Assembly: GCA_016219375.1 (NCBI GenBank)
Contig: JACRNC010000003.1
Coordinates: forward strand, 1 to 64,000
Origin: Burkholderiales bacterium
GTDB taxonomy: Bacteria > Pseudomonadota > Gammaproteobacteria > Burkholderiales > Burkholderiaceae_C
DNA length: 64,000 nt
Direction of reading: 5' to 3'
The notes beneath the pieces were generated by a model. It worked only from the letters and a program-made list of their open reading frames with translations. It was not told the DNA's origin and did no database searches. A program made the translations under genes and the position numbers. Below, piece after piece: positions 49,368 through 58,941 of this stretch (the stretch's first letter is position 1; every line of letters begins with the position of its first letter).

Positions 49368-49919
49368 TCACCCCATCAACTTCACCGGCTGCACCTCCAC
49401 CGACTGCTCGCCGTCGCTGACCCAGACGGTGCCGTCCTGCACGGTGATCTGCAGCTGCATGGTGCGGCGGGCCAGCAGGGCCAGGGCCTGGGCCTGCTGA
49501 GCCGGCACCTGCCACACGGTCAGGTTCTGCGCGCGCGTGAGCTTGTTGGCGATGCCGCTCCACCAGATCGGCGTGCTGCTGCCGTGGGCCCAGCAGGCGG
49601 CGCGCTCGCTGCGGGCGCTGGCCTTGAGCAGGCGCTTGTCGTCGGGCTGGCCGATCTCGATCCACTGCACCAGGGCGCCGGTCAGGTCCTTCTGCCACAG
49701 CTCGGGCTCGTCGGCCTCCCACAGGCCCTTGGCGAAGTCCAGCGTGCCGCGGCTGTCGTCGGCCGGCACGCTCAGCGCGTAGGCCAGCAGCCGCACCATC
49801 AGCCGCTCGTCGTTCTCCGACGGATGGCGGGCCACGGTGACGGCATGGTCGGCGTAGAGGTTGCGGTCCATGTCGGCCAGCTGCAGCGTGGCCTTGAAGA
49901 TGGTGGCTTTGAGCGCCAT
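49368..49919 (-). CDS. yaeQ: YaeQ family protein
   Basis: A 183-residue protein of the YaeQ family, MALKATIFKATLQLADMDRN at the start, ENDERLMVRLLAYAL, LWEADEPELWQKDLTGALVQ and WIEIGQPDDKRLLKASARSE as landmarks. The fold is PD-(D/E)XK-nuclease-like; the cellular role is not settled. ATG 49919 is the family start. It converges with the acyltransferase and is divergent from the TetR gene. Confidence 0.93.
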   Translation of the reverse strand: MALKATIFKATLQLADMDRNLYADHAVTVARHPSENDERLMVRLLAYALSVPADDSRGTLDFAKGLWEADEPELWQKDLTGALVQWIEIGQPDDKRLLKASARSERAACWAHGSSTPIWWSGIANKLTRAQNLTVWQVPAQQAQALALLARRTMQLQITVQDGTVWVSDGEQSVEVQPVKLMG

Positions 49920-50150
49920 GACGGGATCGGGGCCGGGCGGCGGCCCACTCTGGGAGCAAGGCCGCCATTGGACCGCAAAAGATCGCCTGGAAACCCCGGC
50001 CCGGGCGGCGCAGGCCCGCCGCTAACATCGGCCGGCCCGTGTACGTCGCCGTGTACGCCCCCGTGCATCAGGCGCCGTGCATCAGGCCTCGTGCACTTCC
50101 ATCGCGCCTGCCCGGCTCCTGAGCTGCGGCAGCGCCCCCAGCCCCGCCGC

Positions 50151-50936
50151 ATGGCCACCCGCACGCCACCTGCCAAGACCCCCCCGCGCCGCCGCACGGC
50201 GGCCGCCAGCCCCCACGACCTGCCCGGCGGCGACGTGCCGCGCTCGCTGCCTCGGGGCCTCAACCCGCTGCCGCGCGACGTGGTCGTGCGCTCGCAGCGC
50301 ACCCGCATCAAGCAGGCGCTGGCCGCCAGCGTGGCCGACAAGGGCTATGCCGCCACCACCGTGGCCGACATCACTGCCCTGGCGGGCGTCTCGCGCACCA
50401 CCTTCTACGAGCAGTTCAAGGACAAGGAAGACTGCTACCTGGTGTGCTTCGAGGACCAGATCCGCTTCATCACCAAGCGCATGCAGGCGGCCATCGACCG
50501 CACCGACCCGCCGCCGGCGCAGCTGGTCAAGGCGCTGGCCGCCTTCGTCGATACCGTGGCTGCGGAGCCGGTCTACTCGATGGCCTACATGGGCCTGGCC
50601 ATGAGCGTGGGCCAGGCCTTCTTCGACCAGCTGGTGGACCACAAGGCCCGGGTGCTGCGCATCATCCAGCCCCTCGCCACGCGGGCGGCCGCCTGGCGCG
50701 GCGCGCCGCGCAAGCTGCCGCCGGAGATCCTGGAGATGACCATCCACGGCATGTACGAGTTCATCGCCTCGGAGGTGCGCGCCGGCCGCTGCAAGACGCT
50801 GGGGCGGCAGCTGCCGCTGGTGTGCTGCCTGTGGTTCTCCACCCTGGGCTTCCCGGACTGGGCCGCCACTGCGCTGGCCAGCACGTCCAAGGCGTTGCGG
50901 CAGATGAGCTGGCCGCAGCGGGCACCGACCGCCTGA
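50151..50936 (+). CDS. TetR-family transcriptional regulator
   Basis: A 261-residue TetR/AcrR-type repressor. After a disordered Pro/Arg-rich N-terminus (about 45 residues) lies the helix-turn-helix: RTRIKQALAASVADKGYAAT and ALAGVSRTTFYEQFKDKEDC. The C-terminal domain (100-240) is of the ligand-binding type. The start ATG 50151 is the first in frame after the upstream gap. No obvious operator or divergent target gene is visible beyond yaeQ. Confidence 0.88.
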   Translation: MATRTPPAKTPPRRRTAAASPHDLPGGDVPRSLPRGLNPLPRDVVVRSQRTRIKQALAASVADKGYAATTVADITALAGVSRTTFYEQFKDKEDCYLVCFEDQIRFITKRMQAAIDRTDPPPAQLVKALAAFVDTVAAEPVYSMAYMGLAMSVGQAFFDQLVDHKARVLRIIQPLATRAAAWRGAPRKLPPEILEMTIHGMYEFIASEVRAGRCKTLGRQLPLVCCLWFSTLGFPDWAATALASTSKALRQMSWPQRAPTA

Positions 50937-51248
50937 GCGCATCGCGCTCGGCCGGCAGCGCGCCCGCCGTGCCCGGGCGGGCCGCCTCCGCTGGTGCGAC
51001 CGGCCGGTCTGCGGGTCTTTCCGCGCCGGGTCTGCCCGTGCATCCACCGTGGCCCCGGTGACAGGCGCGCGGTCGCGCTCCACCATCGCGCCGCTGCCGG
51101 GCCCGGCCTCCTGCCGGCACGCTCCACACGGGCCCGGCCGCCGCATCCAAGCGGGACGCGGTGGCGGGCGCGCTGCCTGCTGCCGTGCTCTTTGGGGCTG
51201 TGCGCCGGTGGTGCACGGCCCGTTTTTTCGCTTGGGAATAATGGCGGC
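50937..51248. other. Gene-free region upstream of ubiA
   Basis: The 312 bp between the TetR gene and ubiA have open frames on both strands but none with a good start, ribosome-binding site or recognisable peptide. I see no terminator. Confidence 0.45.
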
Positions 51249-52139
51249 GTGACCTCCACCGCCTCTCCTTCGCCCACGCGGCCCTCACGCCTGGCGCTCT
51301 ACCTGGACCTGATCCGCTGGGACCGCCCGCAGGGCTGGCTGCTGCTGCTGTGGCCCACGCTCGCCGCGCTGTGGCTGGCGGCCGGCGGCTTCCCCGGCTG
51401 GCACCTGCTGGCCGTCTTCACCCTGGGCACCATCCTCATGCGCAGCGCCGGCTGCGCGGTCAACGACGTGGCCGACCGCGACTTCGACCGCCACGTGCAG
51501 CGCACGGCGCAGCGCCCGGTGACCACCGGCCGCATCGGCGTGAAGGAGGCGCTGGGCGTGGGCGCGGTGCTGGCGCTGGTGTCCTTCGGCCTCGTGCTCA
51601 CGACCAATGCGCCGACGATTGCGCTGTCCTTCGGTGCGCTGGCCGTGACGATCGCCTACCCGTTCACCAAGCGCTTCTTCTCCATGCCGCAGGCGGTGCT
51701 GGGCGTGGCCTTCTCATTCGGCATCCCGATGGCCTACACCGCGGTGCAGGGCCGCCTGCCGCTGGACGCCTGGCTGCTGCTGGCCGGCAACCTGCTGTGG
51801 GTGCTGGCCTATGACACCGAATACGCGATGGTCGACCGCGACGACGACCTGCGCATCGGCATCCGCACCTCGGCCATCACCTTCGGCCGCTTCGACGTGG
51901 CCGCCGTGATGGCCTGCTACGTCGGCTTCCTGCTGCTGTGGGGCGGGGTGGGTTGGCGGGCCGGCCTGGGCTGGGCCTATGCCGCCGGCCTGGCCGTGGC
52001 GGCGGCGCAGGTGGCCTGGCACTACATGCTGATCCGCAGCCGCGAGCGCGGCCCGTGCTTTGCCGCCTTCCGCGCCAACCACTGGGTCGGCGCGGCGGTG
52101 TTCGCGGGGCTGGTGGTGGATCGCTGGCTGGCGGGCTGA
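51249..52139 (+). CDS. ubiA: 4-hydroxybenzoate polyprenyltransferase
   Basis: UbiA attaches the polyprenyl chain to 4-hydroxybenzoate in ubiquinone synthesis. The 296-residue membrane protein has the two Asp-rich Mg-prenyl-diphosphate motifs, [17 protein letters not shown] and [18 protein letters not shown], among about eight helices. The start is probably GTG 51249 ([14 protein letters not shown]); no ATG precedes the first helix. Its neighbours oxyR and proC are consistent with Burkholderiales gene order. Confidence 0.94.
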   Translation: MTSTASPSPTRPSRLALYLDLIRWDRPQGWLLLLWPTLAALWLAAGGFPGWHLLAVFTLGTILMRSAGCAVNDVADRDFDRHVQRTAQRPVTTGRIGVKEALGVGAVLALVSFGLVLTTNAPTIALSFGALAVTIAYPFTKRFFSMPQAVLGVAFSFGIPMAYTAVQGRLPLDAWLLLAGNLLWVLAYDTEYAMVDRDDDLRIGIRTSAITFGRFDVAAVMACYVGFLLLWGGVGWRAGLGWAYAAGLAVAAAQVAWHYMLIRSRERGPCFAAFRANHWVGAAVFAGLVVDRWLAG

Positions 52140-52173
52140 GCCGCTGCTGCGGCGTCCGACTCAGCGCCCGAGC

Positions 52174-52992
52174 TCAGCGCCCGAACTCGTCGCCCAGTTC
52201 CTTGGCCCGCTGCCGGGCCGCATCAAGTGCACGGCCGAAGATGCCCTTGACGTCACCCGCCTCCAACGTGGTCAGCGCAGCGTAGGTGGTGCCGCCCTTG
52301 GAGGTGACGCGCTCGCGCAGCACGGCGGGCGGCTCGCTGGAGCGGCGGGCCAGCTCGGTGGCGCCGGTGAAGGTGGCCAGGGCCAGTTGGCGGCCCTGAT
52401 CGGCGCTCAGGCCCATGCGCTGCGCGGCGTCCACCATCGTCTCGATGAAGTAGAAGACATAGGCCGGGCCCGAGCCCGACAGGGCGGTGACAGCGTCCAG
52501 GTCTTGCTCGCGCTGCACCCACACGCGCTCGCCGGTGGGGGCCAGCAGGGCATCGATGCGCTCGCGCTCCTGAGCGGAGACGGCCGGGCGGGCATAGAGG
52601 CCGGTGATGCCGGCGCCGATCAGCGCGGGCGTGTTGGGCATGCTGCGCACGATGCGCTCGGTGCCCAGCGCGCGGGCGAGGTCGTCGCTGCGGATGCCGG
52701 CCATCACGCTCAGGTGCAGCGCGCCGCCTGCATGCGCGGCGACAGCCGCGGCGGCCTCCTTGAACTGCTGCGGCTTGACGGCCCAGACCACGGTGGCGGC
52801 CTGCGCCAGCTGCGCATCGGCCTGCGCCGCCGTGGCCACGCCCAGCTCCTGCTGCAGGCGCTGGCGCTGCTCGCCGCTGGGATCGATCACCAGCACGCGC
52901 GTGGCCGCCTGGCCCTGGCGGATCAGCCCCCCGGCGATCGCGGAGGCCATGTTGCCGCCGCCGATGAAGGCGATGTCGAAGGAGGTGGGCAT
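52174..52992 (-). CDS. proC: Pyrroline-5-carboxylate reductase
   Basis: ProC reduces P5C to proline with NAD(P)H. The 272-residue protein has the Rossmann motif IAFIGGGNMASAIAGGLI, VVWAVKPQQFKEAA, MPNTPALIGAGITGL, the signature ALSGSGPAYVFYFIE and VTSKGGTTYAAL. ATG 52992 begins MPTSFDIAF. It is convergent with ubiA. The proline-degrading putA lies 1.7 kb upstream, so both directions of proline metabolism are encoded near each other. Confidence 0.95.
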   Translation of the reverse strand: MPTSFDIAFIGGGNMASAIAGGLIRQGQAATRVLVIDPSGEQRQRLQQELGVATAAQADAQLAQAATVVWAVKPQQFKEAAAAVAAHAGGALHLSVMAGIRSDDLARALGTERIVRSMPNTPALIGAGITGLYARPAVSAQERERIDALLAPTGERVWVQREQDLDAVTALSGSGPAYVFYFIETMVDAAQRMGLSADQGRQLALATFTGATELARRSSEPPAVLRERVTSKGGTTYAALTTLEAGDVKGIFGRALDAARQRAKELGDEFGR

Positions 52993-53051
52993 GGTGTCGG
53001 TCAGGTCGTGGCGCAAAAGAGGGCAGCAGTATGCCGGCCTGCCCGCGCGGC

Positions 53052-53453
53052 TCAGGGACCGGGGCGCGCCACACGCAGCCCCAGGTGCTCGACGAAGGGG
53101 TCGAAGTCCCGGTCGGCATGCAGCAGCGTCAGGCCGTCCGCGATGCAGCGGGTGGCGATGATCGTGTCGATGGTCTTGCGCACCGTGACGCCGCGGGCGC
53201 GCAGGGTGCGGAAATGGCGGGCGGCCTTGACGGCGATGTCCGCGCCGCCCAGCGGCACCAGCGTGAAGGCCGACAGCGTCCGGCGGGCAAGTTCGAAGTC
53301 GCGCTCGCTGCGAAAGCCCTGCAGCACCTCTGTGAGGATGAGGTCGCCGATGGCCAGCGTGTCGCGGTCGAGCAAGCTGTCGAGCAGATCGACCTCCGGG
53401 GTGGCCGCGCCGTTGAAGTAGTCGATCCAGACGCTGGAGTCGACCAGGATCAC
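53052..53453 (-). CDS. vapC: VapC-type PIN-domain toxin
   Basis: A 133-residue PIN-domain RNase with the acidic triad region MILVDSSVWIDYFNG, TEVLQGFRSERDF and DTIIATRCIADGLTLLHADRDF. These Asp/Glu residues bind Mg for RNA cleavage, often of tRNA or rRNA. The gene overlaps vapB by 4 bp (ATGA). It forms a pair with the antitoxin and is autoregulated through the upstream palindrome. Confidence 0.93.
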   Translation of the reverse strand: MILVDSSVWIDYFNGAATPEVDLLDSLLDRDTLAIGDLILTEVLQGFRSERDFELARRTLSAFTLVPLGGADIAVKAARHFRTLRARGVTVRKTIDTIIATRCIADGLTLLHADRDFDPFVEHLGLRVARPGP

Positions 53454-53644
53454 CGGTCGGTCCTCATGGCGGTCAGGTCGCCCTCCCAGCGCAGCTTGCC
53501 GCGCAGCTTGCGCAGCTCCGCCTGCTGGCGCAGCTGCACCAGCGTGCGCAGGCCCAGCTCCACGGCCTCACGCTTGGTCTTGGCGCCGCTGGCCTTGAGC
53601 GCCTCCTGCATGAGCTTGTCGTCGATGACGATGTTGGTGCGCAT
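53450..53644 (-). CDS. vapB: VapB-type antitoxin
   Basis: A 64-residue ribbon-helix-helix antitoxin of the VapB/type II family, MRTNIVIDDKLMQEALKASG followed by KTKREAVELGLRTLVQLRQQ, and a C-terminal toxin-binding segment (LRGKLRWEGDLTAMR). It should bind the palindrome whose left arm overlaps its start codon. It ends with the 4-bp overlap into vapC. Confidence 0.92.
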   Translation of the reverse strand: MRTNIVIDDKLMQEALKASGAKTKREAVELGLRTLVQLRQQAELRKLRGKLRWEGDLTAMRTDR

Positions 53645-53678
53645 GATGTGTAGGTCTTGAAGGGTGCATACACATCAT
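53643..53678. promoter_or_regulatory. vapBC operator palindrome
   Basis: ATGATGTGTA (53643-53652) and TACACATCAT (53669-53678) form a perfect 10-bp inverted repeat with a 16-bp spacer. The left arm covers most of the vapB start codon, so binding of VapB(C) would block both transcription and translation start. Confidence 0.75.
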
Positions 53679-53688
53679 AGGGCTCCCT

Positions 53689-54603
53689 TCAGATCGTGGC
53701 CGCCAGCGGGGTGCCGCCCTGAGCTCCCTGCTCCTTGATCGCCCGATGCATCTGCAGCGTCATCTCCGCGCCATAGAGCAGCACCAGCGACACGTAGTAC
53801 ACCCAGACCAGCAGGATGGCCAGCGAGCCGGCGGCGCCGAAGGTGCTGCCCACCGAGCCCGAGCCCAGGTACAGGCCGATGGCCCACTTGCCGATCTCGA
53901 AGAGCACGGCCGTGACCAGGGCGCCGGTGATCAGCGTGCGCCGCGGCAGCACGCAGGGCGCCAGCAGGCGAAACAGCATGCCGATCAGGATGGTCAGGAA
54001 GGTCAGCGTGAGCGCCTGCTGCAGCACGCTGGCCACCGGCAGCCAGCCGGCGATGGACACCCAGGATGTGAGGTACTCGTTGACGATGACGATGGCCGCG
54101 CTGGCCACCAGCGAGATCAGCAGCATCACGCCCACGCCGAGCACGATGGCCAGGCCGCGCACGCGCACCATCACCAGGGCCACCCAGGCCCTCTTGTAGG
54201 GCTGGGGCGCATCGAAGATGCGCTCGAACGCGTTGCTCAGCTCGGCGAAGTAGCCGGTGGCACCGATCAGCGTGGCCACGATGCCCATGGCAGCCGCCAG
54301 GCCCTTCTTGTCCGACAGGTAGCTGGCCTTGATCATCTCCTGGATGAGCTCCGCGCCCTGCTGTCCGACCAGGCCGTTGATCTGCTGCACCAGATGGCCT
54401 TCGATGGCGTCGCGGCCGAAGACCAGCGCACAGACGGACACCGCGATCACCAGCACCGGGGCCAGCGAGAAGGCCGCGTAGTAGGCCAGCGCGGCACCGG
54501 CGCTGGTGCACTTGTGCTCGCTGAAGGACTGCGCGGCGCGCACCGGCAGGCGCAGCAGCGTGCGCCAGGGCAGGGAGGGCAGGGGGACGTGCGGGGCGTT
54601 CAT
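53689..54603 (-). CDS. YihY/virulence factor BrkB-family membrane protein
   Basis: A 304-residue protein with six predicted transmembrane helices and the YihY-family marks GAALAYYAAFSLAPVLVIAV near residue 36, GYFAELSNAFERIFDAP and IGLYLGSGSVGSTFGAAGSL-like GAAGS with WVYYVSLVLLYGAEMT. Formerly called RNase BN in error; function is unknown. ATG 54603 (MNAPHVPL) and ATG 54615 are both possible. It lies between putA and vapB on the same strand. Confidence 0.88.
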   Translation of the reverse strand: MNAPHVPLPSLPWRTLLRLPVRAAQSFSEHKCTSAGAALAYYAAFSLAPVLVIAVSVCALVFGRDAIEGHLVQQINGLVGQQGAELIQEMIKASYLSDKKGLAAAMGIVATLIGATGYFAELSNAFERIFDAPQPYKRAWVALVMVRVRGLAIVLGVGVMLLISLVASAAIVIVNEYLTSWVSIAGWLPVASVLQQALTLTFLTILIGMLFRLLAPCVLPRRTLITGALVTAVLFEIGKWAIGLYLGSGSVGSTFGAAGSLAILLVWVYYVSLVLLYGAEMTLQMHRAIKEQGAQGGTPLAATI

Positions 54604-54685
54604 GCGGGCCATCATGGCGCCGGGGCGCGGCGCCGGCTATCGGCGCTGTCTGACGATGTGTTCAGTGCCGGGCCGCAGGCCGGGC

Positions 54686-57600
54686 TCAGCCGCCCAGCAG
54701 ATCCAGGTTGCCGCCGGCTGCCGCGGTGTTGATGGTGACCGTCTGCTCCACGCACAGCCGCGGCAGGTAGAGCGGCCCCCCGGCCTTCGGCCCGGTGCCG
54801 CTGAGGCCCTCGCCGCCGAAGGGTTGCACGCCGATGACGGCACCCGTCATGCCGCGGTTGACGTAGACATTGCCCACGCGGGCGCGCTGGGCGATGCGCC
54901 GCGCGCGGCCGTCGATGCGCGTCTGCACGCCCAGGGTCAGGCCAAAGCCCAGGCCGTTGATCGCGTCCACCAGCGCGTCCACATCGGTGATCGCGCAGCC
55001 CGGCCCCCAGCGCAGCACGTGCAGCACCGGACCGAAGACCTCCTCGCGCACCCAGGCCAGGTCGTCGATCAGCCAGGCGGACGGCGCCAGCAGCCGCGCG
55101 GCCAGCTCGGGCGGCAGCAGGCCGGCCGGCGGCAGCGGCGCCTGGGCGAGGCACTTGGCCCCCGCGGATGCGGACAGGCGCTCCACATGCGCCTGCACCA
55201 CGGCGTGCGCGCGGGTGTCGATCAGCGGGCCGACGTCGGTGCCGGCATCGGCCGGGTCGCCCACGCGCAGCAGGGCGATGGCGCCGGCCAGCTGCTGCAG
55301 CAGGCCGTCGGCGATGCTGCCGTCCACGCACAGCAGCCGCAGGGCGGAGCAGCGCTGCCCGGCGCTGCCGAAGGCGCTGGCGACGATGGCCTCCACCGCC
55401 TGCTCCGGCAGCGCCGTGCCGTCCACGATCATGGCGTTGACCCCGCCGGTCTCGGCCACCAGCGGCAGGATGGGGCCGTGGCGCTCGGCCAGCACGCGCT
55501 GGATGCGCCGCGCGGTGGCGGTGGAGCCGGTGAAGACCACGCCGGCCAGGTGCGCATGGTGCAGCAGCCGCTCGCCGACGGTCGCGCCCGGGCCGTGCAA
55601 CAGGGCGAGCACGTCGCGCGGCACGCCGGCTTCGATCAGCAGATCGACAAAGGCGCGGGCGACGGCCGGCGTCTGCTCGGCCGGCTTGGCCGCCACCGCG
55701 TTGCCGGCCACCAGCGCCGCCGCCACCTGCGCACCGAAGATCGCCAGCGGGAAGTTCCAGGGCGCGATGCAGGCCAGCACGCCGCGTCCGCGCAGCCGCC
55801 ATTCGTTGCGCTCGCCGGTGGGGCCGGGCAGCAGGCGCGGGGCCAGGTCGGTGCGCGCCTGGGCGGCGTAGTAGCGGCAGGCGTCCACGGCCTCGCGCAC
55901 CTCGGCCACGGCGTCGGCCAGCGTCTTGCCGGCCTCGTGCACCAGCAGGGCGCAGAAGGCAGGCAGGCGTGCTTCCAGCAGGCGGGCGGCGCCGTCGAGC
56001 ATGTCGGCGCGCTCGGCGTGCGGGCGCGCGTCCCAGGCCGGCCAGGCGGCGTGCAGGCGGCTCATCAGGGCGTCCACGTGGCCGCAGTCGCAGGCTGCGA
56101 CGGCGCCCGGTGCGGCGTGGTCGTGCACAGCCTCCAGCAGGGCGCGGCGCGTGGCCCGGCAGCTCAGGTCCAAGCCGCGGGCATTGCGGCGCAGCGGGCC
56201 GTAGAGCGCGTGTGGCAGCGGTATGCACACGGCAGGCGGCTCGTGCACCTGAAGGCCGGCAGAAGGCAGTCCGGCAGAAGGCAGGCCGGCCGACCAGCCC
56301 GGCGCAGGGGGCGCCGCAGCCGGCGCGGGGGCCACGGCCGGCGACAGCGGCGTGACCATCGGCGAGATCAGCGGCGAGGCCAGCACCACGTCGGCCGGCA
56401 GCCGCTCGTCGGCCAGCTGGTGCACGAAGGAGGCGTTGGCGCCGTTTTCCAGCATGCGCCGCACCAGGTAGGCCAGCAGCTCGCGGTGCGCGCCCACGGG
56501 CGCATAGACGCGCACCGGCAGCCGGCCGGCCACCGCCGCGTCACGCGCGAGCTGGCTGAACACCGCCTGCCCCATGCCGTGCAGGCGTTGCAGCTCGAAA
56601 GCCGAGCCGTCCAGCGCCAGCCCGGCGTCCTGCGCCATCTGCAGCACCGCGGCCAGCGTGCCGGCGTTGTGGCTGGCGAACTGCGGATACACCGCCGGCC
56701 CGGCCGCCAGCAGCGCCTGCGCGCCGGCCAGCCAGGCCAGGTCGGTGTGCGCCTTGTGCGTGAAGACCGGGTAGGCGGCCAGGCCCAGCTGCTGGGCGCG
56801 TTTGATCTCCGCATCCCAGTAGGCGCCCTTGACCAGCCGCACCATCGGCCGGATGCCCGTGCGTGCGGCGATGCGCAGCACCTCGTCCAGCGCCTCGGCG
56901 CTGCGGGTCTGATAGGCCTGGATGGCCAGGCCCAGCCCGCGCCAGTGCGGTGTCTCGGCGGCCACGCGGCGGGCCAGGGCGTCAAAGACATCCAGCGTCA
57001 GCTCCAGCCGGTCAGCCTCCTCCGCGTCGAGCGTGAGCGGGATGCCGGCGTGCGCGGCCGGCTCCACCAGCGTCCACAGCCGCGGCAGCAGCTCGGGCAG
57101 CACGCGGTCGTGCTGCAGCTCCTCGAAGCGCGGGTGCAGCGCGCTGAGCTTGATGGACAGGCCGTCCGCCGCTTCCACCGCAGTGCCGGCCGGGATGCTG
57201 GCCGCCACGCGCTGCAGCGCCTGGCGGTAGGCGGCGAGATACCGGTCGGCATCGGCCGCGCTGCGCGCGCCTTCGCCCAGCATGTCGAAGCTGTAGCGCA
57301 GCGGCGCCGGCGCGGACGGCCGGGCGCGGGCGGCCTCGCGCAGCGCCTCGTCGATGTCGCGGCCGAGCACGAACTGCCGGCCCAGCCACTGCACCGCCTG
57401 CGTGGCCGCGGCGACCACCGCCGGCGTGCCCAGGCGCTGCAGCAGGCCGTCCACCTGCGAGCCGTCAGCCGCGGGCAGCAGCTCGCGCGCCCAGTTCATC
57501 GCCCTTGCCGCCCAGCCGGCCCGCTGCGGATGGCGGCTGGCGGCGGCCAGCCGGCCGGCATCGAAGCGCGCCTGGCCGAGCTGGTCGGCCGCCAGCAGCG

Positions 57601-57895
57601 CGGCCGTTGCGGCATCGGGCACGCGCAGCAGGCTTTCGGCCAGGCGCATCAGCGCGCGGCCCTCGGCGCTGCTCAGCGGGTAGTCGTGCAGAAGCGACTC
57701 CAGCGCCAGCCAGGGCACGGGCTCGCGGCGCGCGGCCTCCACCCAGGGCTGGGCACGCAGCCGTACCCGCGACCAGTCCAGGCCGGCGATCCGGCTGGCC
57801 AGCGCCTGGGCCACCTCGGCTTGCGGCCGCTCGGGCGAGGGCAGGCGCGGCGGCGGGACGTCGGGCTGCGTCGATGCGGCGGCCGCAGGGCTCAC
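54686..57895 (-). CDS. putA: Bifunctional proline dehydrogenase / P5C dehydrogenase
   Basis: PutA oxidises proline to glutamate via an FAD-dependent N-terminal domain and an NAD-dependent ALDH domain. In 1069 residues the PRODH part (about 130-490) has ADGLSIKLSALHPRFEE, MVRLVKGAYWDAEIKRAQ, VYPQFASHNAGTLA and LVRRMLENGANASFVHQ. The ALDH part has CIAPWNFPLAIFG, VFTGSTATARRI, LPLVAETGGVNAMIV and catalytic Cys in GSAGQRCSALRLL. No ribbon-helix-helix domain precedes it, so it should not regulate transcription. The start is GTG 57895, overlapping the YggS-family stop (GTGA). Linker repeats GLPSAGLPSAGL lie between domains. Confidence 0.94.
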   Translation of the reverse strand: MSPAAAASTQPDVPPPRLPSPERPQAEVAQALASRIAGLDWSRVRLRAQPWVEAARREPVPWLALESLLHDYPLSSAEGRALMRLAESLLRVPDAATAALLAADQLGQARFDAGRLAAASRHPQRAGWAARAMNWARELLPAADGSQVDGLLQRLGTPAVVAAATQAVQWLGRQFVLGRDIDEALREAARARPSAPAPLRYSFDMLGEGARSAADADRYLAAYRQALQRVAASIPAGTAVEAADGLSIKLSALHPRFEELQHDRVLPELLPRLWTLVEPAAHAGIPLTLDAEEADRLELTLDVFDALARRVAAETPHWRGLGLAIQAYQTRSAEALDEVLRIAARTGIRPMVRLVKGAYWDAEIKRAQQLGLAAYPVFTHKAHTDLAWLAGAQALLAAGPAVYPQFASHNAGTLAAVLQMAQDAGLALDGSAFELQRLHGMGQAVFSQLARDAAVAGRLPVRVYAPVGAHRELLAYLVRRMLENGANASFVHQLADERLPADVVLASPLISPMVTPLSPAVAPAPAAAPPAPGWSAGLPSAGLPSAGLQVHEPPAVCIPLPHALYGPLRRNARGLDLSCRATRRALLEAVHDHAAPGAVAACDCGHVDALMSRLHAAWPAWDARPHAERADMLDGAARLLEARLPAFCALLVHEAGKTLADAVAEVREAVDACRYYAAQARTDLAPRLLPGPTGERNEWRLRGRGVLACIAPWNFPLAIFGAQVAAALVAGNAVAAKPAEQTPAVARAFVDLLIEAGVPRDVLALLHGPGATVGERLLHHAHLAGVVFTGSTATARRIQRVLAERHGPILPLVAETGGVNAMIVDGTALPEQAVEAIVASAFGSAGQRCSALRLLCVDGSIADGLLQQLAGAIALLRVGDPADAGTDVGPLIDTRAHAVVQAHVERLSASAGAKCLAQAPLPPAGLLPPELAARLLAPSAWLIDDLAWVREEVFGPVLHVLRWGPGCAITDVDALVDAINGLGFGLTLGVQTRIDGRARRIAQRARVGNVYVNRGMTGAVIGVQPFGGEGLSGTGPKAGGPLYLPRLCVEQTVTINTAAAGGNLDLLGG

Positions 57896-58710
57896 GCGGT
57901 GGCCCCCGGCAGGGATCGCGGCGCGTCTGCCGGTGCGTCCTGCGGCATGTCGCTCCACCGGACGCTCGGCTCCTCACTCGGCCCCGCGCTCGGCCCGTCT
58001 TCCGGCGCCCGGCCCGCTGCCGGCCGGCGCTTGCCGAAGATCGCCGTGCCCACGCGCACCAGCGTGGCGCCTTCCAGGATGGCGGCCTCCAGGTCGGCGC
58101 TCATGCCCATCGACAGCGTGTCCAGCGCCAGGCCGCAGTCCACCAGCCGCTGCAGCAGCTCGCGCAGGGCGCGGTGCGGTGCGCGCTGGGCCTCCAGGCC
58201 GCCGGCGGGCTCGGGGATGGCCATCAGCCCGCGCAGGCGCAGCCGCGGCAGGGCGGCCACCTGTTGCGCGATCGCCGGCACCTCCGGCGGCGCCAGGCCG
58301 CTCTTGCTCGCCTCGCCGCTGATGTTGACCTGCAGGCAGACCTGCAGCGGCGGCAGGTGCGCCGGGCGCTGCTCGGACAGGCGCTGCGCGATCTTCAGCC
58401 GGTCCACGGAGTGCACCCAGTCGAACTGCTCGGCCACCACCCGGGTCTTGTTGCTCTGCAGCGGGCCGATCAGGTGCCACTGGATCTGCGAGCGCACGTC
58501 GGCGAGCGCGGCGATCTTGTCCAGCGCCTCCTGCACATAGTTCTCGCCGAAGGCCGTCTGCCCGCAGGCCAGCGCCTGGCGCACGGACGGTGCCGGCACG
58601 GTCTTGCTCACCGCCAGCAACTGCACCGCTTCGGCGGGCCGCCCGGCCGTGACGCATGCCCGCTGCATGCGGGCTCTCACGTGTTGTAGGCGCTGCTCGA
58701 TCGTCGCCAT
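57892..58710 (-). CDS. YggS-family PLP homeostasis protein
   Basis: A 272-residue PLP-binding TIM-barrel protein. PLP Lys36 lies in LLAVSKTVPA; the family blocks FGENYVQEALDKI, WHLIGPLQSNKTR and LSMGMSADLEAAI are present. It balances pyridoxal phosphate and amino-acid pools. A 40-residue Pro/Asp-rich C-terminal extension follows the normal end FGKRR. It overlaps putA by 4 bp and is divergent from pilT, a neighbour in many proteobacteria. Confidence 0.94.
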   Translation of the reverse strand: MATIEQRLQHVRARMQRACVTAGRPAEAVQLLAVSKTVPAPSVRQALACGQTAFGENYVQEALDKIAALADVRSQIQWHLIGPLQSNKTRVVAEQFDWVHSVDRLKIAQRLSEQRPAHLPPLQVCLQVNISGEASKSGLAPPEVPAIAQQVAALPRLRLRGLMAIPEPAGGLEAQRAPHRALRELLQRLVDCGLALDTLSMGMSADLEAAILEGATLVRVGTAIFGKRRPAAGRAPEDGPSAGPSEEPSVRWSDMPQDAPADAPRSLPGATA

Positions 58711-58941
58711 AATCCTTCGGACACCTCATCTCTTTCGCCGGCCGGCGAAAGCCTGCAGACCCATCCCCGCCTGCGCCGCGCCCCGCGGCGCCAGCAGCCC
58801 CGGCGGCAAATGGGCAAGCGACAGGCCGCCGGCAGCCGCCCGTGCCGGTTGCCCACAGCCGCTGCGCCGGGCCGGTGGCGTGATCGCCCCCCGCCTTGTC
58901 TTCAACCGAGCTTAAGCCGCCCCTTCGCGCACCCGCAATCC

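Noticed and set aside
54506-58540. 1344-residue plus-strand frame opposite putA
   Set aside because: Its composition (Gln/Arg/Gly/Ala) is that of an antisense shadow; putA on the other strand has all catalytic motifs.
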